NCBI RefSeq assembly: GCF_000382365.1
Contig: NZ_KB908218.1
Coordinates: 186,001 to 250,000, forward strand
DNA: 64,000 nt
Direction: 5' to 3'
Source of the DNA: Pannonibacter phragmitetus DSM 14782
GTDB taxonomy: Bacteria > Pseudomonadota > Alphaproteobacteria > Rhizobiales > Stappiaceae
The notes under the pieces were generated by a model. It searched no databases. It saw nothing but the letters and a program-made list of their open reading frames with translations, and was not told where the DNA came from. The position numbers and the translations under genes were made by a program. The stretch's first letter is position 1. Each line of letters starts with the position of its first letter. Positions 1 through 7,879 of the stretch are shown here, one piece after another.

Positions 1-285
1 GTCTTCCAGCCAGAGGGTGTTGACGGCGCCCATGGCTTTGGCAGCAGGGTCCAGCCAGTCGCAAAGCCCGGCCACCAGCTCCTTGTGCGGCACGGTGACA
101 TTGGCGCCGGTGAGGCCTGCGGCGGCAAGATCCCGGTAGAAGGCTTCAGCCCCTTCAGGCTCGACGCCCACCCGGATATACTCCCCCTCAAGCCCGTGCT
201 TCTTCAGCCAGTAGCCGTGAACGAGGGGCGAGCGGGAATGGGTGACAGGCCAGCCGGTGATGGCGGCGCGGCGGATGGCAGTCAT
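1..285 (-). CDS. aroE: Shikimate dehydrogenase, N-terminal part (runs off window)
   Basis: Reduces 3-dehydroshikimate to shikimate with NADPH in the chorismate pathway, in the cytoplasm. The first 95 residues are present; the C-terminal NADP-binding part lies beyond base 1. The substrate-binding motif HSRSPLVH is at residues 16-23, NVTVPHKE with the catalytic lysine at 62-69, and GAVNTL near 85-90, all canonical AroE. The ATG at 283-285 overlaps the maf stop by 4 bp, so it is translationally coupled to maf. The order PPDK regulator-maf-aroE leading away from the origin matches what I recall for Caulobacter. The family assignment is firm; only completeness is unknown. Confidence 0.95.
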   Translation of the reverse strand, partial: MTAIRRAAITGWPVTHSRSPLVHGYWLKKHGLEGEYIRVGVEPEGAEAFYRDLAAAGLTGANVTVPHKELVAGLCDWLDPAAKAMGAVNTLWLED

Positions 286-875
286 GGATGGATTTCTCCC
301 TTCTCCCGCAGGAATCCAAGAAGGGGCAGCAGCGGCAGCCCGAGAATGGTGAAATAATCGCCCTCGATCCGCTCGAACAGGCGGATGCCAAGGCCCTCCA
401 GCTGATAGCAGCCGACGCTCGACAGGGCCGCAGACCCGGCCATCGCCAGATAGGCATCAAGCTCCGCAGCGCTCAAGGCGCGCATCTGCAGGCGGGCGGT
501 GGAGATATGGCTCCAGAGCACCTCGCCACCTTTCGCCACAACCACGGACGAATGCAGCTCGTGCGTCTTTCCGGCGAGCAGCGCCAGCTGGGCGCGGGCG
601 GCGGCAAGATCAGCGGGTTTGGTGAAGCGGGTGGAGCCGAGCCCCAGCACCTGATCGGCACCGATCACCAGATCACCGGGGCGGCGCAGCGCCACATCCA
701 GCGCCTTGGCCTTGCCAAGAACAAGGGCGATTTCCTGCGGTTCGGCACCGGCCTCCAGCAGCGGGCGCTCGATCTCGCGCTCGTCCACGCCTGCCGGATC
801 GACGGCAAAATCAAGCCCGGCATTGCGCAGAAGTGTCGCGCGGATGCTGCTGCCGCTGGCCAGAACAAGGGTCAT
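282..875 (-). CDS. maf: Maf-family nucleoside triphosphate pyrophosphatase
   Basis: Maf proteins hydrolyse non-canonical or surplus nucleoside triphosphates (dTTP/UTP or modified bases) to monophosphates; the substrate of this one cannot be told from sequence. The N-terminal signature ASGSSIRATLLRNAG is at residues 5-19 and the acidic GADQV motif at 72-76. The length of 197 aa is normal. The start at 875 is chosen because GGAGG lies 10 bases upstream; an upstream in-frame extension to 956 lacks family similarity. It overlaps aroE by 4 bp and lies 133 bp downstream of the PPDK regulator, probably in one leftward transcript. Confidence 0.93.
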   Translation of the reverse strand: MTLVLASGSSIRATLLRNAGLDFAVDPAGVDEREIERPLLEAGAEPQEIALVLGKAKALDVALRRPGDLVIGADQVLGLGSTRFTKPADLAAARAQLALLAGKTHELHSSVVVAKGGEVLWSHISTARLQMRALSAAELDAYLAMAGSAALSSVGCYQLEGLGIRLFERIEGDYFTILGLPLLPLLGFLREKGEIHP

Positions 876-1008
876 ATGGGGAATTCCTCCAGGCTTTCCG
901 TCTTGATCTTGGAGTTTGTCAGGGAGAAGTGGGCACCGGTTTTCCCGAAAAGACAAACGAAAACAAAGAAACCAGCATCACTCAGGCTCGAATTGATCCT
1001 GACTGACG

Positions 1009-1857
1009 CTAGAAGCCGCCAGCTTCCCGGGCAGTCTGACGATGGCCCCGGAACAGCTCCATGATCTCGGCTGCAGTCTCTTCAATGGAGCGGCGCGTCA
1101 CATCAATCAAGGGCCAGCCCTGTTCGACGCAAAGCCGGCGGGTCGCGGCAATCTCGCGGGCAATCTCCCGCCGGTCCACATAGGTGTCACCGTAGCCATC
1201 GGCATTCAGGGACAAAACCCGGTTCTGGCGGATCTGCTGGATACGCTCCGGCGAAGCGATAAGGCCGACGACCAGCGGATAGCGGAGGCCGAGAAGCTGG
1301 TCAGGCAGGGGAATGCCGGGAACAATCGGCACGTTGGCGCATTTGATTCCACGGTTGGCGAGATAGATGCAGGTGGGTGTCTTGGAAGTGCGCGAAATGC
1401 CGACAAGGACGATATCGGCCTCTTCCAGCTTTCCGGCGATCTGCCCGTCGTCATGCATCATGGTGTAGTTCAGCGCGTCGATCCGCTTGAAATATTCCGC
1501 ATCCAGCGCGTGCTGGCCGCCAATGCGGCGGGTCAGCGGCACATTGAGATAGGCCTGGAAGACGGCAAAGACCGGGTCGAGAATGTTGACGAAAGGCACG
1601 CCGATTTCGCGGCAGAACCGTTCCAGACGGCCGGAAATCTCCGGATCGACGAGGGTGTAGAGCACGATCCCCGGCGCAGACTCGATCTGAGCCGTCACCC
1701 GGTCCAGCTGCTTGTGGCTGCGCACCAGCGGATAGAGATGCTCGATGGACTGCACATCGTCATACTGGACCGTCGCCGCCCGGGCGACTGTCATCAGCGT
1801 TTCGCCAGTCGAATCGGACACGAGATGGAGGTGAAAGTAGTGTGTCGACTTTCCCAC
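1009..1857 (-). CDS. PPDK regulatory kinase/phosphorylase (DUF299)
   Basis: Bifunctional ADP-dependent serine/threonine kinase and inorganic-phosphate-dependent pyrophosphorylase; in other bacteria members control pyruvate phosphate dikinase or PEP synthetase. The 282-aa length is typical. The N-terminal VSDSTGET motif is at residues 13-20 and the P-loop-like GISRTSKT at 153-160, followed by [10 protein letters not shown]. No PPDK or PEP synthetase gene lies in the window, so the partner is unknown here. It diverges from hemE across the proposed replication origin, as in Caulobacter where a DUF299 gene is the first gene beside the origin. The family call is certain; the partner is inferred. 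Confidence 0.93.
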   Translation of the reverse strand: MGKSTHYFHLHLVSDSTGETLMTVARAATVQYDDVQSIEHLYPLVRSHKQLDRVTAQIESAPGIVLYTLVDPEISGRLERFCREIGVPFVNILDPVFAVFQAYLNVPLTRRIGGQHALDAEYFKRIDALNYTMMHDDGQIAGKLEEADIVLVGISRTSKTPTCIYLANRGIKCANVPIVPGIPLPDQLLGLRYPLVVGLIASPERIQQIRQNRVLSLNADGYGDTYVDRREIAREIAATRRLCVEQGWPLIDVTRRSIEETAAEIMELFRGHRQTAREAGGF

Positions 1858-1945
1858 AACAAAACCTCACCGCTGTTGACGGGCGGGGACAAGTCACCCT
1901 TGTGGCCCCTGGAAGCCAAAACTTATGCCCGCTGGCTCTATCTTC

Positions 1946-1960
1946 TTAACAGAGCGTAAA
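1946..1960. promoter_or_regulatory. CtrA-like site (7 of 8) near origin
   Basis: TTAA, seven bases, TAAA: one mismatch from the CtrA full-site consensus TTAA-N7-TTAA. It lies about 90 bp upstream of the DUF299 start, on the left side of the proposed origin, so it could act on either the promoter or the origin. Confidence 0.45.
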
Positions 1961-1996
1961 TTTCCGGCAACCGGCGCCGAAACGGTTTCCCGCACA

Positions 1997-2005
1997 TGTG
2001 GATTA
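1997..2005 (-). other. DnaA-box-like 9-mer
   Basis: On the minus strand it reads TAATCCACA, 8 of 9 bases of the DnaA consensus TTATCCACA. It is part of the cluster in the proposed origin. Confidence 0.55.
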
Positions 2006-2032
2006 ACATGGGCCTGACTCGTTGCTGACAGG

Positions 2033-2041
2033 TTATCCACT
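2033..2041 (+). other. DnaA-box-like 9-mer
   Basis: Reads TTATCCACT, 8 of 9 bases of the DnaA consensus with only the last base different. It lies 14 bp before the perfect CtrA box. Confidence 0.6.
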
Positions 2042-2054
2042 CATGCCCAATTCC

Positions 2055-2069
2055 TTAAGAGATCCTTAA
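2055..2069. promoter_or_regulatory. Perfect CtrA-type box inside the proposed origin
   Basis: TTAAGAGATCCTTAA matches TTAA-N7-TTAA exactly. It is flanked by the inverted repeat CATGCCCA (2042-2049) and TGGGCATG (2074-2081), so box and flanks form a symmetric 40-bp module. CtrA binding to such boxes blocks initiation in Caulobacter; the same role here is inferred. Confidence 0.65.
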
Positions 2070-2183
2070 AAAATGGGCATGTCTCTGATTTCATTCAGGT
2101 AACAGGTTCCGTACAATTTTAATAAAATCTGTTGTCCAGAAACTGCGGCGTTTTCTCCCGGCGCGAAAATGAGCTGAACCGAT

Positions 2184-2192
2184 TGTGGACAA
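2184..2192 (-). other. DnaA-box-like 9-mer
   Basis: On the minus strand it reads TTGTCCACA, 8 of 9 bases of the DnaA consensus. A weaker 7-of-9 match, TAATCCACT, follows at 2206-2214. Confidence 0.55.
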
Positions 2193-2290
2193 CGAATGAT
2201 CCCGGTAATCCACTCACAAGAATAAGAAACAGATTCAAATCAATCAGAGACTCCCTTTATAGGGGCCTGCCTGGGATAAAGGACAAAGCC

Positions 2291-3319
2291 ATGAAGTCAT
2301 CCGACCGTGCCGTCATGAGGGTGCTCGCAGGCGAACGCCTGTGGCCGCCTCCCATCTGGATGATGCGGCAGGCTGGACGCTATCTGCCGGAGTACCGGGA
2401 GGTCAGGGCGAAGGCGAAGAACTTCCTCGATTTCTGCTACAATCCGGATCTGGCAACCGAAGTCACGCTTCAGCCGATCCGCCGCTATGGCTTTGATGCA
2501 TCGATCCTGTTCTCGGACATCTTCGTTGTTCCCGATGCCATCGGCTATCCGGTTCGCTTTGAAGAGGGACGTGGTCCTGTGCTTGAGCCCTTGAGCGAAG
2601 CGATCCTTGATAAGCTGGACCAGTCACGGGCAGACAAGCACCTCGATCCGGTCATTGAGACCGTAACGCGGCTGCGCCGCGAGCTCCCTGAGGAGACAAC
2701 GCTTCTCGGCTTCTGCGGTGCCCCATGGACCGTTGCGTGCTATTCTGTCGCCGGACATACGACGCAGGACCAGACGGCAGCCCGTGTGGGTGCCTATCGC
2801 AATCCTGCCCTGATGCAGCGGTTCATCGATCAGCTGGTGACCGCCTCGATCCGCTATCTGATCCGCCAGCTCGATGCCGGCGCCGATGCGGTGCAGATCT
2901 TTGACACCTGGGCCGGGGTTCTGGATGAGGAAGGCTTCCGCAGGTGGTCTATCGAGCCCACCAGAGCGATTGTCGAGGGTGTGAAGGGTGCCCGCCCCGG
3001 CGCACGCATCATCGGCTTCCCGAAGGCCTCCTCGGCCCGTCTGGAGGCATATGTGGCCGGCACGGGCGTGGATGCGGTCGGCCTGGACTGGACCGCACCC
3101 GATCATGTGGCGCAGGCGATCCAGAAAAAGGTCCCGGTGCAGGGCAATCTGGACCCGATGCGGCTGGTGGCCGGCGGGGCCGCGCTTGATGAGGGCATCA
3201 CCCATGTTCTGAAGGCGCTGGGGCAGGGGCCGCTGATCTTCAATCTCGGCCATGGCGTAACACCTGAAACCGATCCGGCGCATGTGGCACGGATGGTTAA
3301 ACGCGTCCGTCAGGGCTGA
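2291..3319 (+). CDS. hemE: Uroporphyrinogen decarboxylase
   Basis: Decarboxylates the four acetate side chains of uroporphyrinogen III to give coproporphyrinogen III in haem synthesis. The 342-aa length is standard. The signature [11 protein letters not shown] is at residues 26-36, the catalytic aspartate is in LFSDIFVV (Asp76), and NLGHGV with the conserved histidine is near 318-323. The start at 2291 follows an AAGGA ribosome site; a reading-frame extension upstream to 2132 would run through the origin and has no family similarity. hemJ follows 10 bp later, so the two haem genes are probably cotranscribed. Position next to the origin is typical for alphaproteobacteria. Confidence 0.97.
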   Translation: MKSSDRAVMRVLAGERLWPPPIWMMRQAGRYLPEYREVRAKAKNFLDFCYNPDLATEVTLQPIRRYGFDASILFSDIFVVPDAIGYPVRFEEGRGPVLEPLSEAILDKLDQSRADKHLDPVIETVTRLRRELPEETTLLGFCGAPWTVACYSVAGHTTQDQTAARVGAYRNPALMQRFIDQLVTASIRYLIRQLDAGADAVQIFDTWAGVLDEEGFRRWSIEPTRAIVEGVKGARPGARIIGFPKASSARLEAYVAGTGVDAVGLDWTAPDHVAQAIQKKVPVQGNLDPMRLVAGGAALDEGITHVLKALGQGPLIFNLGHGVTPETDPAHVARMVKRVRQG

Positions 3320-3329
3320 GGAGGATAAA

Positions 3330-3758
3330 ATGGATCTCTATCTCTGGCTCAAGTCGCTGCATGTCATCTCGATCATCGCCTGGATGGCCGGGATGCTCTA
3401 TCTGCCGCGGCTCTTCGTCTATCACTGCAGCGCCGAACCGGGCTCAGCCCAGTCGGAAACCTTCAAGGTCATGGAACGCCGGCTGCTGAAGGCGATCATC
3501 AACCCGGCGATGATCGCGTCCTGGATCTTCGGCCTGTGGCTTGCCTATGAAATCAATGCCTTCAGGGATGGCTGGTTCCATGCGAAGCTGACGCTGGTTC
3601 TGCTGATGAGCGGTGCGCATGGATATCTGGCAGGACGGGTGAAGGTATTCGCGCGCGACGAAAACACAAAGCCTGCGAAGTTCTACCGGATCCTCAATGA
3701 AGTGCCGACGGTTCTGATGATCCTTATCGTCATTCTTGTGATTGGTAAGCCATTCTGA
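3330..3758 (+). CDS. hemJ: Protoporphyrinogen oxidase HemJ
   Basis: Membrane enzyme that oxidises protoporphyrinogen IX to protoporphyrin IX, the penultimate haem step, in bacteria lacking HemG/HemY. It is 142 aa with about four hydrophobic segments. The conserved haem-ligand histidine is His11 in the N-terminal LWLKSLHVISIIAW segment, and the YLPRLFVYH and AKLTLVLLMSGAHGYL motifs typical of UPF0093 are visible. The start at 3330 has GAGGAGGA immediately upstream, and the gene follows hemE by 10 bp. A strong intrinsic terminator follows. The family call is firm. Confidence 0.95.
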   Translation: MDLYLWLKSLHVISIIAWMAGMLYLPRLFVYHCSAEPGSAQSETFKVMERRLLKAIINPAMIASWIFGLWLAYEINAFRDGWFHAKLTLVLLMSGAHGYLAGRVKVFARDENTKPAKFYRILNEVPTVLMILIVILVIGKPF

Positions 3759-3804
3759 TATGTCCGCGCCGTTCTGACGCAGCGGATACAATCGATTTGA
3801 CCGG

Positions 3805-3842
3805 CCCCGCGAGAACAGAAGGCTCTTGCGGGGTTTCGTTTT
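3805..3842 (+). terminator. Intrinsic terminator after hemE-hemJ
   Basis: CCCCGCGAGA (3805-3814) pairs with TCTTGCGGGG (3824-3833), one G-T wobble, followed by a T-rich run to 3842. Confidence 0.8.
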
Positions 3843-3950
3843 AAGAGTTATGGTCCGCGTCAACTTCACGTAAGGTGCGCCGAGGCTCAAATCCCGGATA
3901 CACCACTGCCGAAGCAAAGCCGGTTATCCCCTCGACCGGTCTTCCGTGAC

Positions 3951-4020
3951 AGCTTCCACTTCTGTTTCCGTTTTCCCATTCCAGAACCAGAAGCGTCTTT
4001 TCACATACCCACCCTCCAAC
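3951..4020 (+). promoter_or_regulatory. C-rich, G-poor rho leader, rut-like
   Basis: By hand count this 70-nt stretch directly upstream of rho has 27 C and only 7 G, with many YC dinucleotides and little obvious secondary structure. That is the composition of Rho utilisation sites. E. coli rho is autoregulated by Rho-dependent attenuation in its leader, so the same feedback is plausible here. No experiment supports it. Confidence 0.45.
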
Positions 4021-4038
4021 AGAGATTGATCCCTATTG

Positions 4039-5304
4039 ATGCGGGAAATGAAACTCAAAGACCTCAAAGAGAAGACACCCACCGAGCTGCTGGCCTTCGC
4101 CGAAGAGCTCGAAGTCGAGAACGCCAGCACAATGCGCAAGCAGGAGCTGATGTTCGCCATCCTCAAGCGGCTTGCAGCCCAGGATGTTGAGATCATCGGC
4201 GAAGGTGTTGTTGAAGTACTCCAGGACGGCTTCGGTTTTCTCCGTTCGCCCGACGCAAATTATCTGCCGGGCCCCGACGACATTTATGTTTCCCCCTCGC
4301 AGATCCGGCGCTTCTCGCTTCGCACCGGCGATACGGTCGAAGGCCAGATCCGCAGCCCCAAAGAGGGCGAGCGCTATTTCGCGCTTCTCAAGGTCAACAC
4401 GATCAATTTTGAAGATCCGGAAAAGACCCGCCACAAGGTGCATTTCGACAATCTGACGCCGCTCTATCCCGACGAGCGCTTCAAGATGGAAGTCGCCGAC
4501 GCGGCCACCAAGGATCTTTCTTCCCGCATCATCGATCTCGTGGCACCGCTCGGCAAGGGCCAGCGCGCCCTGATCACCGCGCCGCCGCGCACCGGCAAGA
4601 CGGTGTTCCTGCAGAACATCGCCAAGTCCATCACCACGAACCACCCCGAGTGCTATCTCATTGTTCTCCTGATCGATGAGCGTCCCGAAGAAGTGACGGA
4701 CATGCAGCGCACCGTGAAGGGTGAAGTGGTGTCCTCCACCTTCGACGAACCGGCCGTCCGCCACGTGCAGGTGGCGGAAATGGTCATCGAGAAGGCCAAG
4801 CGCCTGGTGGAACATGGCCGTGACGTGGTCATCCTGCTCGATTCCATCACCCGCCTTGGCCGCGCCTACAACACCGTCGTGCCGTCTTCCGGCAAGGTGC
4901 TGACCGGTGGTGTGGACGCCAACGCCCTGCAGCGCCCGAAGCGTTTCTTCGGTGCAGCGCGTAACATCGAAGAGGGCGGTTCGCTCACCATCATCGCCAC
5001 CGCGCTGATCGACACTGGCAGCCGCATGGACGAAGTGATCTTCGAAGAGTTCAAGGGCACGGGTAACTCCGAAATCATCCTGGACCGCAAGATCTCCGAC
5101 AAGCGCGTTTACCCGGCCATCGACATCCAGCGGTCCGGGACCCGCAAGGAAGAGCTGCTCGTGCCGCCGGAGCGTCTCAAGAAGACCTTCGTCCTGCGCC
5201 GCATTCTCAACCCGATGGGCACGGTCGATGCGGTCGAGTTCCTGCTCGACAAGCTGAAGCAGACCAAGTCGAACGACGATTTCTTCGACAGCATGAACAC
5301 CTGA
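4039..5304 (+). CDS. rho: Transcription termination factor Rho
   Basis: Hexameric RNA-dependent ATPase/helicase that releases transcripts. It is 421 aa, the usual length. The N-terminal Rho_N helical domain covers about residues 1-45; the RNA-binding cold-shock-like domain follows, with GFGFLRS at 64-70. Walker A (PPRTGKT) is at 182-188 and Walker B (ILLDS) at 265-269. I chose ATG 4039; TTG 4036 and ATG 4048 are alternatives, and no strong ribosome site discriminates. The gene has its own long pyrimidine-rich leader and ends at a strong intrinsic terminator, so it is probably monocistronic. Confidence 0.97.
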   Translation: MREMKLKDLKEKTPTELLAFAEELEVENASTMRKQELMFAILKRLAAQDVEIIGEGVVEVLQDGFGFLRSPDANYLPGPDDIYVSPSQIRRFSLRTGDTVEGQIRSPKEGERYFALLKVNTINFEDPEKTRHKVHFDNLTPLYPDERFKMEVADAATKDLSSRIIDLVAPLGKGQRALITAPPRTGKTVFLQNIAKSITTNHPECYLIVLLIDERPEEVTDMQRTVKGEVVSSTFDEPAVRHVQVAEMVIEKAKRLVEHGRDVVILLDSITRLGRAYNTVVPSSGKVLTGGVDANALQRPKRFFGAARNIEEGGSLTIIATALIDTGSRMDEVIFEEFKGTGNSEIILDRKISDKRVYPAIDIQRSGTRKEELLVPPERLKKTFVLRRILNPMGTVDAVEFLLDKLKQTKSNDDFFDSMNT

Positions 5305-5330
5305 TCCGATTCGGATACGGTTCATTCAAC

Positions 5331-5358
5331 CCCCGGCTGGCAACGGCCGGGGTTTTTT
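5331..5358 (+). terminator. Intrinsic terminator of rho
   Basis: CCCCGGC (5331-5337), 8-nt loop, GCCGGGG (5346-5352), then six T residues. Located 27 bp after the rho stop. Confidence 0.9.
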
Positions 5359-5412
5359 GTTTGAGCCTATGGATTCGGTTTCGTATCAATCAGTTTCGGG
5401 AAGGAGACAGCC

Positions 5413-5988
5413 ATGATCATCGAAACGGAACGGCTGGTGCTGCGGCCCTGGCGGGATGAGGATCTTGAACCCTTTGCCGCGCTCTGCGGTGACCCGCAGG
5501 TCATGCGCTATTTCTTGAAACCGCTGACGCTGGAGGAAACCGCAGCCCTGATCGGCCGTGCGAGGGAAAAGGAAGCCGAAGATGGCTTCTGCTTCCGGCC
5601 GGTGGAGCGGAAGGAGGATGGCGCTTTCCTCGGCATGGTTGGGCTGTCGCGCCCGCAGTTTCCAGCGCTGGTGCCGTTCATGCCGTGCGTCGAGATCGGC
5701 TGGCGTCTCGCCCGGTACGCATGGGGGGAGGGCTATGCCAGCGAGGCGGCGGGAGGCTGGCTTCGATTCGGATTTGAAACGCTTCAGCTGAATGAGATCG
5801 TGGCCTTCACCACCGTGACGAATACGCCATCGCGCAAGGTGATGGAGCGGCTGGGCATGAGCCATGATCCGGCTGATGACTTTGATCATCCGTCCGTACC
5901 AGAGGACCATCCGCTTCTGCGGCATGTGCTCTACCGGCTTTCACGGGAGAACTGGAAGGCCGGTAGAGCGGAACGTGTTTCACGTTGA
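5413..5988 (+). CDS. GNAT N-acetyltransferase, RimJ/RimL type
   Basis: Acetyl-CoA-dependent N-acetyltransferase of the RimJ/RimL (Acetyltransf_3) branch; the acceptor is unknown. The start of the protein has the family pattern ETERLVLRPWRDEDLEPF, and the mid-protein segment WRLARYAWGEGYASEA is the acetyl-CoA-binding motif A equivalent. It has 191 aa. The ribosome site AAGGAGA precedes the ATG. It stands between rho and mnmE, not overlapping either. Its stop codon falls inside a half parS site, and a near-perfect parS site begins at the stop codon, so its 3-prime end is constrained by segregation signals. Confidence 0.85.
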   Translation: MIIETERLVLRPWRDEDLEPFAALCGDPQVMRYFLKPLTLEETAALIGRAREKEAEDGFCFRPVERKEDGAFLGMVGLSRPQFPALVPFMPCVEIGWRLARYAWGEGYASEAAGGWLRFGFETLQLNEIVAFTTVTNTPSRKVMERLGMSHDPADDFDHPSVPEDHPLLRHVLYRLSRENWKAGRAERVSR

Positions 5989-6001
5989 TTCACGTGAAAC
6001 A
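5986..6001. other. parS-like ParB site (15 of 16)
   Basis: TGATTCACGTGAAACA, one mismatch from the 16-bp parS palindrome TGTTTCACGTGAAACA. A perfect left half site, TGTTTCACGT, abuts it at 5976-5985. The site overlaps the stop codon of the GNAT gene. Confidence 0.8.
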
Positions 6002-6310
6002 TGCCGGGGAATATCCGGAGGAAATGAATCGGGTCCGTATTGAAGCATGTCCCTTTCTCTCCGGAGATCAACTTATCTCCGCGCCGTCCGGCCTTGTGCC
6101 GGGACCTGTCAGGGTCGTTGTGACTGCACAGGTCCCGGATCTCCGCTTCGCTCCCGTCCGGGACGGCGCGGTGGGTGGATCGCCTTTGTGGCTCATATTG
6201 CACGCCTCATTTGAATCGGATGCGGATTGACTGGGTGCTTCCCCCTTTGCAGGGAAGGGCGAAGCAGGTATGGGCCTTGGCATGGATTTTCAGCTGCCAA
6301 GGCTTACCTC
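5989..6310. other. Intergenic region GNAT-mnmE
   Basis: 322 bp without a supportable gene. It holds the end of the parS-like site and a 93-bp nested palindrome (listed separately). I see no clear promoter for mnmE. Confidence 0.6.
6079..6171. repeat. Nested palindromic intergenic element
   Basis: Two concentric inverted repeats: outer arms CCGCGCCGTCC (6079-6089) and GGACGGCGCGG (6161-6171); inner arms CCGGGACCTGT (6099-6109) and ACAGGTCCCGG (6128-6138). All pairs are perfect. It resembles the palindromic intergenic repeats common in Rhizobiales genomes. There is no second copy in the window, so repeat status is inferred. Confidence 0.6.
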
Positions 6311-7663
6311 ATGCAGGATACCATCTTTGCCCTTTCCAGCGGTGCGCTCCCTTCCGGCGTTGCCGTGATCCGGTTGAGCGGCCCGTCAGCCTTTGATGCT
6401 CTTGGCTCTCTGAGCAGCCCCATGCCGCAGCCGCGTCAGGCAGCGCTGAGGGTGCTGCGGGACCCGCAGACACAGGAGCCGCTGGATCAGGCGCTGGTGC
6501 TGACCTTTCCCGGTCCGGCCAGCTTCACCGGTGAGGATGTTGCCGAGCTTCAATGCCACGGGGGCCGTGCAGTGGTGGCAGCCGTCCTGAAGGCACTGAC
6601 AGACCTTCCCGGCATGCGGCCTGCCGAACCCGGTGAGTTCACCCGCCGTGCTTTCGAGAAGGGCAGGCTGGATCTCACCGAGGTGGAAGGCCTTGCCGAT
6701 CTCATCGCCGCAGAGACCGAGGCGCAGCGGCGGCAGGCGTTCCGGCAGATGGATGGAGCGCTGGGGCGACTCTATGAGGGCTGGCGCAAGCGGCTCGTTC
6801 ATATGCGGGCGATGATCGAAGCAGACTTCGATTTTGCCGATGAAGAGGATGTGCCGGGCAGTGTGGCAGACACGGTTTGGGGTGAGGCTGCAGTCCTGAG
6901 GGGCGAAGTGGCAGAGCATTTGAATCGGTCCCGTTCCGGTGAGCGGCTGCGCGATGGTCTGCTGGTGGTCCTGATGGGGGCGCCGAATGCCGGCAAGTCC
7001 AGTCTCCTGAATGCCATCGCCGGACGGGAGGTGGCCATCGTCACTGAGGAAGCCGGTACGACACGGGATGTCATCGAGGTGCATCTCGACCTTGATGGCT
7101 ACCCGGTGACGCTGGCTGACACGGCTGGCCTGCGCAGCGGGGCAGGGCGGGTGGAGCAGGAGGGCATCCGCCGGGCAACAGAGAAGGGCCGCGTGGCAGA
7201 CTTGATCCTCTGGGCGGTCGAACCGGGCGGTCCTCTGCCGGGAGATGAAGAGCAAGGGCTGCCGGAGGCGATCCGCACTGAATCGGTTCCGGTCTGGATC
7301 GTCTCCACCAAGGCCGATCTTGAGACTCCTGCGAAACGAGACTCCTCCGGAACGATGCAGGAATTTCCTGTGTCTGTCACCAAAGGCACCGGCCTTGATG
7401 ACCTGTTCAAGGCTCTCGGACGTTTTGCTTCTGATACGTTCGGAAGCGGTGAGGCGGCACTCGCGACCCGCGAGCGGCACAGGCATTATCTCACTGACTG
7501 CCTGGCCGCCCTGCATGATGCGGTAAGCCGGGATCATCTTCCGGCCGAACTCCGGGCTGAAGACCTGCGCCGGGCCGCTGATGCGCTGGGGCGGATCACC
7601 GGCCGGATCAATGTGGAAGATCTGCTGGATGTGATTTTCCGGGAATTCTGCATCGGTAAGTGA
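6311..7663 (+). CDS. mnmE: tRNA modification GTPase MnmE
   Basis: With MnmG it installs the aminomethyl-type modification on wobble uridine 34 of certain tRNAs. It has 450 aa. The N-terminal folate-binding domain begins IFALSSG; the embedded G domain shows Walker A GAPNAGKS at 223-230, GTTRD at 249-253 and DTAG at 270-273; the protein ends in the invariant FCIGK whose cysteine is catalytic. ATG 6311 is chosen because homology starts there. Its partner mnmG is 347 bp downstream, separated by the parS cluster rather than directly cotranscribed. Confidence 0.96.
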   Translation: MQDTIFALSSGALPSGVAVIRLSGPSAFDALGSLSSPMPQPRQAALRVLRDPQTQEPLDQALVLTFPGPASFTGEDVAELQCHGGRAVVAAVLKALTDLPGMRPAEPGEFTRRAFEKGRLDLTEVEGLADLIAAETEAQRRQAFRQMDGALGRLYEGWRKRLVHMRAMIEADFDFADEEDVPGSVADTVWGEAAVLRGEVAEHLNRSRSGERLRDGLLVVLMGAPNAGKSSLLNAIAGREVAIVTEEAGTTRDVIEVHLDLDGYPVTLADTAGLRSGAGRVEQEGIRRATEKGRVADLILWAVEPGGPLPGDEEQGLPEAIRTESVPVWIVSTKADLETPAKRDSSGTMQEFPVSVTKGTGLDDLFKALGRFASDTFGSGEAALATRERHRHYLTDCLAALHDAVSRDHLPAELRAEDLRRAADALGRITGRINVEDLLDVIFREFCIGK

Positions 7664-7670
7664 CGTGAAG

Positions 7671-7686
7671 TGTTTCACGTGAATCC
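7671..7686. other. parS-like site (14 of 16)
   Basis: TGTTTCACGTGAATCC: perfect left half and core CACGTG, two mismatches at the right end. Confidence 0.75.
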
Positions 7687-7719
7687 GGTTCGGCTCCGGT
7701 TTCGATGAGTGGATCTGCC

Positions 7720-7735
7720 TGTTTCACGTGAATCA
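7720..7735. other. parS-like site (15 of 16)
   Basis: TGTTTCACGTGAATCA: one mismatch, the A to T in the right half that recurs in the neighbouring sites. Confidence 0.8.
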
Positions 7736-7762
7736 TCTCTGTACCGGAATGTGCCTTGCGGG

Positions 7763-7778
7763 TGTTTCACGTGAATCA
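7763..7778. other. parS-like site (15 of 16)
   Basis: TGTTTCACGTGAATCA, identical to the site at 7720-7735. Confidence 0.8.
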
Positions 7779-7796
7779 TATCTGAGCCGTGATGGA

Positions 7797-7812
7797 TGTT
7801 TCACGTGAATCC
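7797..7812. other. parS-like site (14 of 16)
   Basis: TGTTTCACGTGAATCC, identical to the site at 7671-7686. Confidence 0.75.
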
Positions 7813-7830
7813 GCTCCGGTCTCGCAGGCG

Positions 7831-7846
7831 TGATTCACGTGAAATA
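7831..7846. other. parS-like site (14 of 16)
   Basis: TGATTCACGTGAAATA, core intact, mismatches at positions 3 and 15. Confidence 0.7.
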
Positions 7847-7849
7847 GCT

Positions 7850-7879
7850 TTGACCCCTGACGGGTGATTTCCGTATAAG
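7850..7879 (+). promoter_or_regulatory. Candidate sigma-70-type promoter for mnmG
   Basis: TTGACC (7850-7855) and TATAAG (7874-7879) with an 18-bp spacer, 131 bp before the mnmG start and 3 bp after the last parS-like site. ParB spreading could affect it. Motif-based only. Confidence 0.4.

Larger units (their letters stand above)
1858..2290. other. oriC: Probable chromosomal replication origin (oriC)
   Basis: A 433-bp gene-free gap between divergent DUF299 and hemE. DnaA-box-like 9-mers matching TTATCCACA at 8 of 9 positions occur at 1997-2005 (minus), 2033-2041 (plus) and 2184-2192 (minus); 7-of-9 matches are at 2132-2140 and 2206-2214. A perfect TTAA-N7-TTAA CtrA-type box is at 2055-2069 with a TTAA-N7-TAAA variant at 1946-1960. 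AT-rich tracts lie at 2050-2074 and 2113-2130. In Caulobacter the origin sits between the same two genes and CtrA represses it; parAB and parS are nearby here as expected. Function is inferred from context and motifs. Confidence 0.8.
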
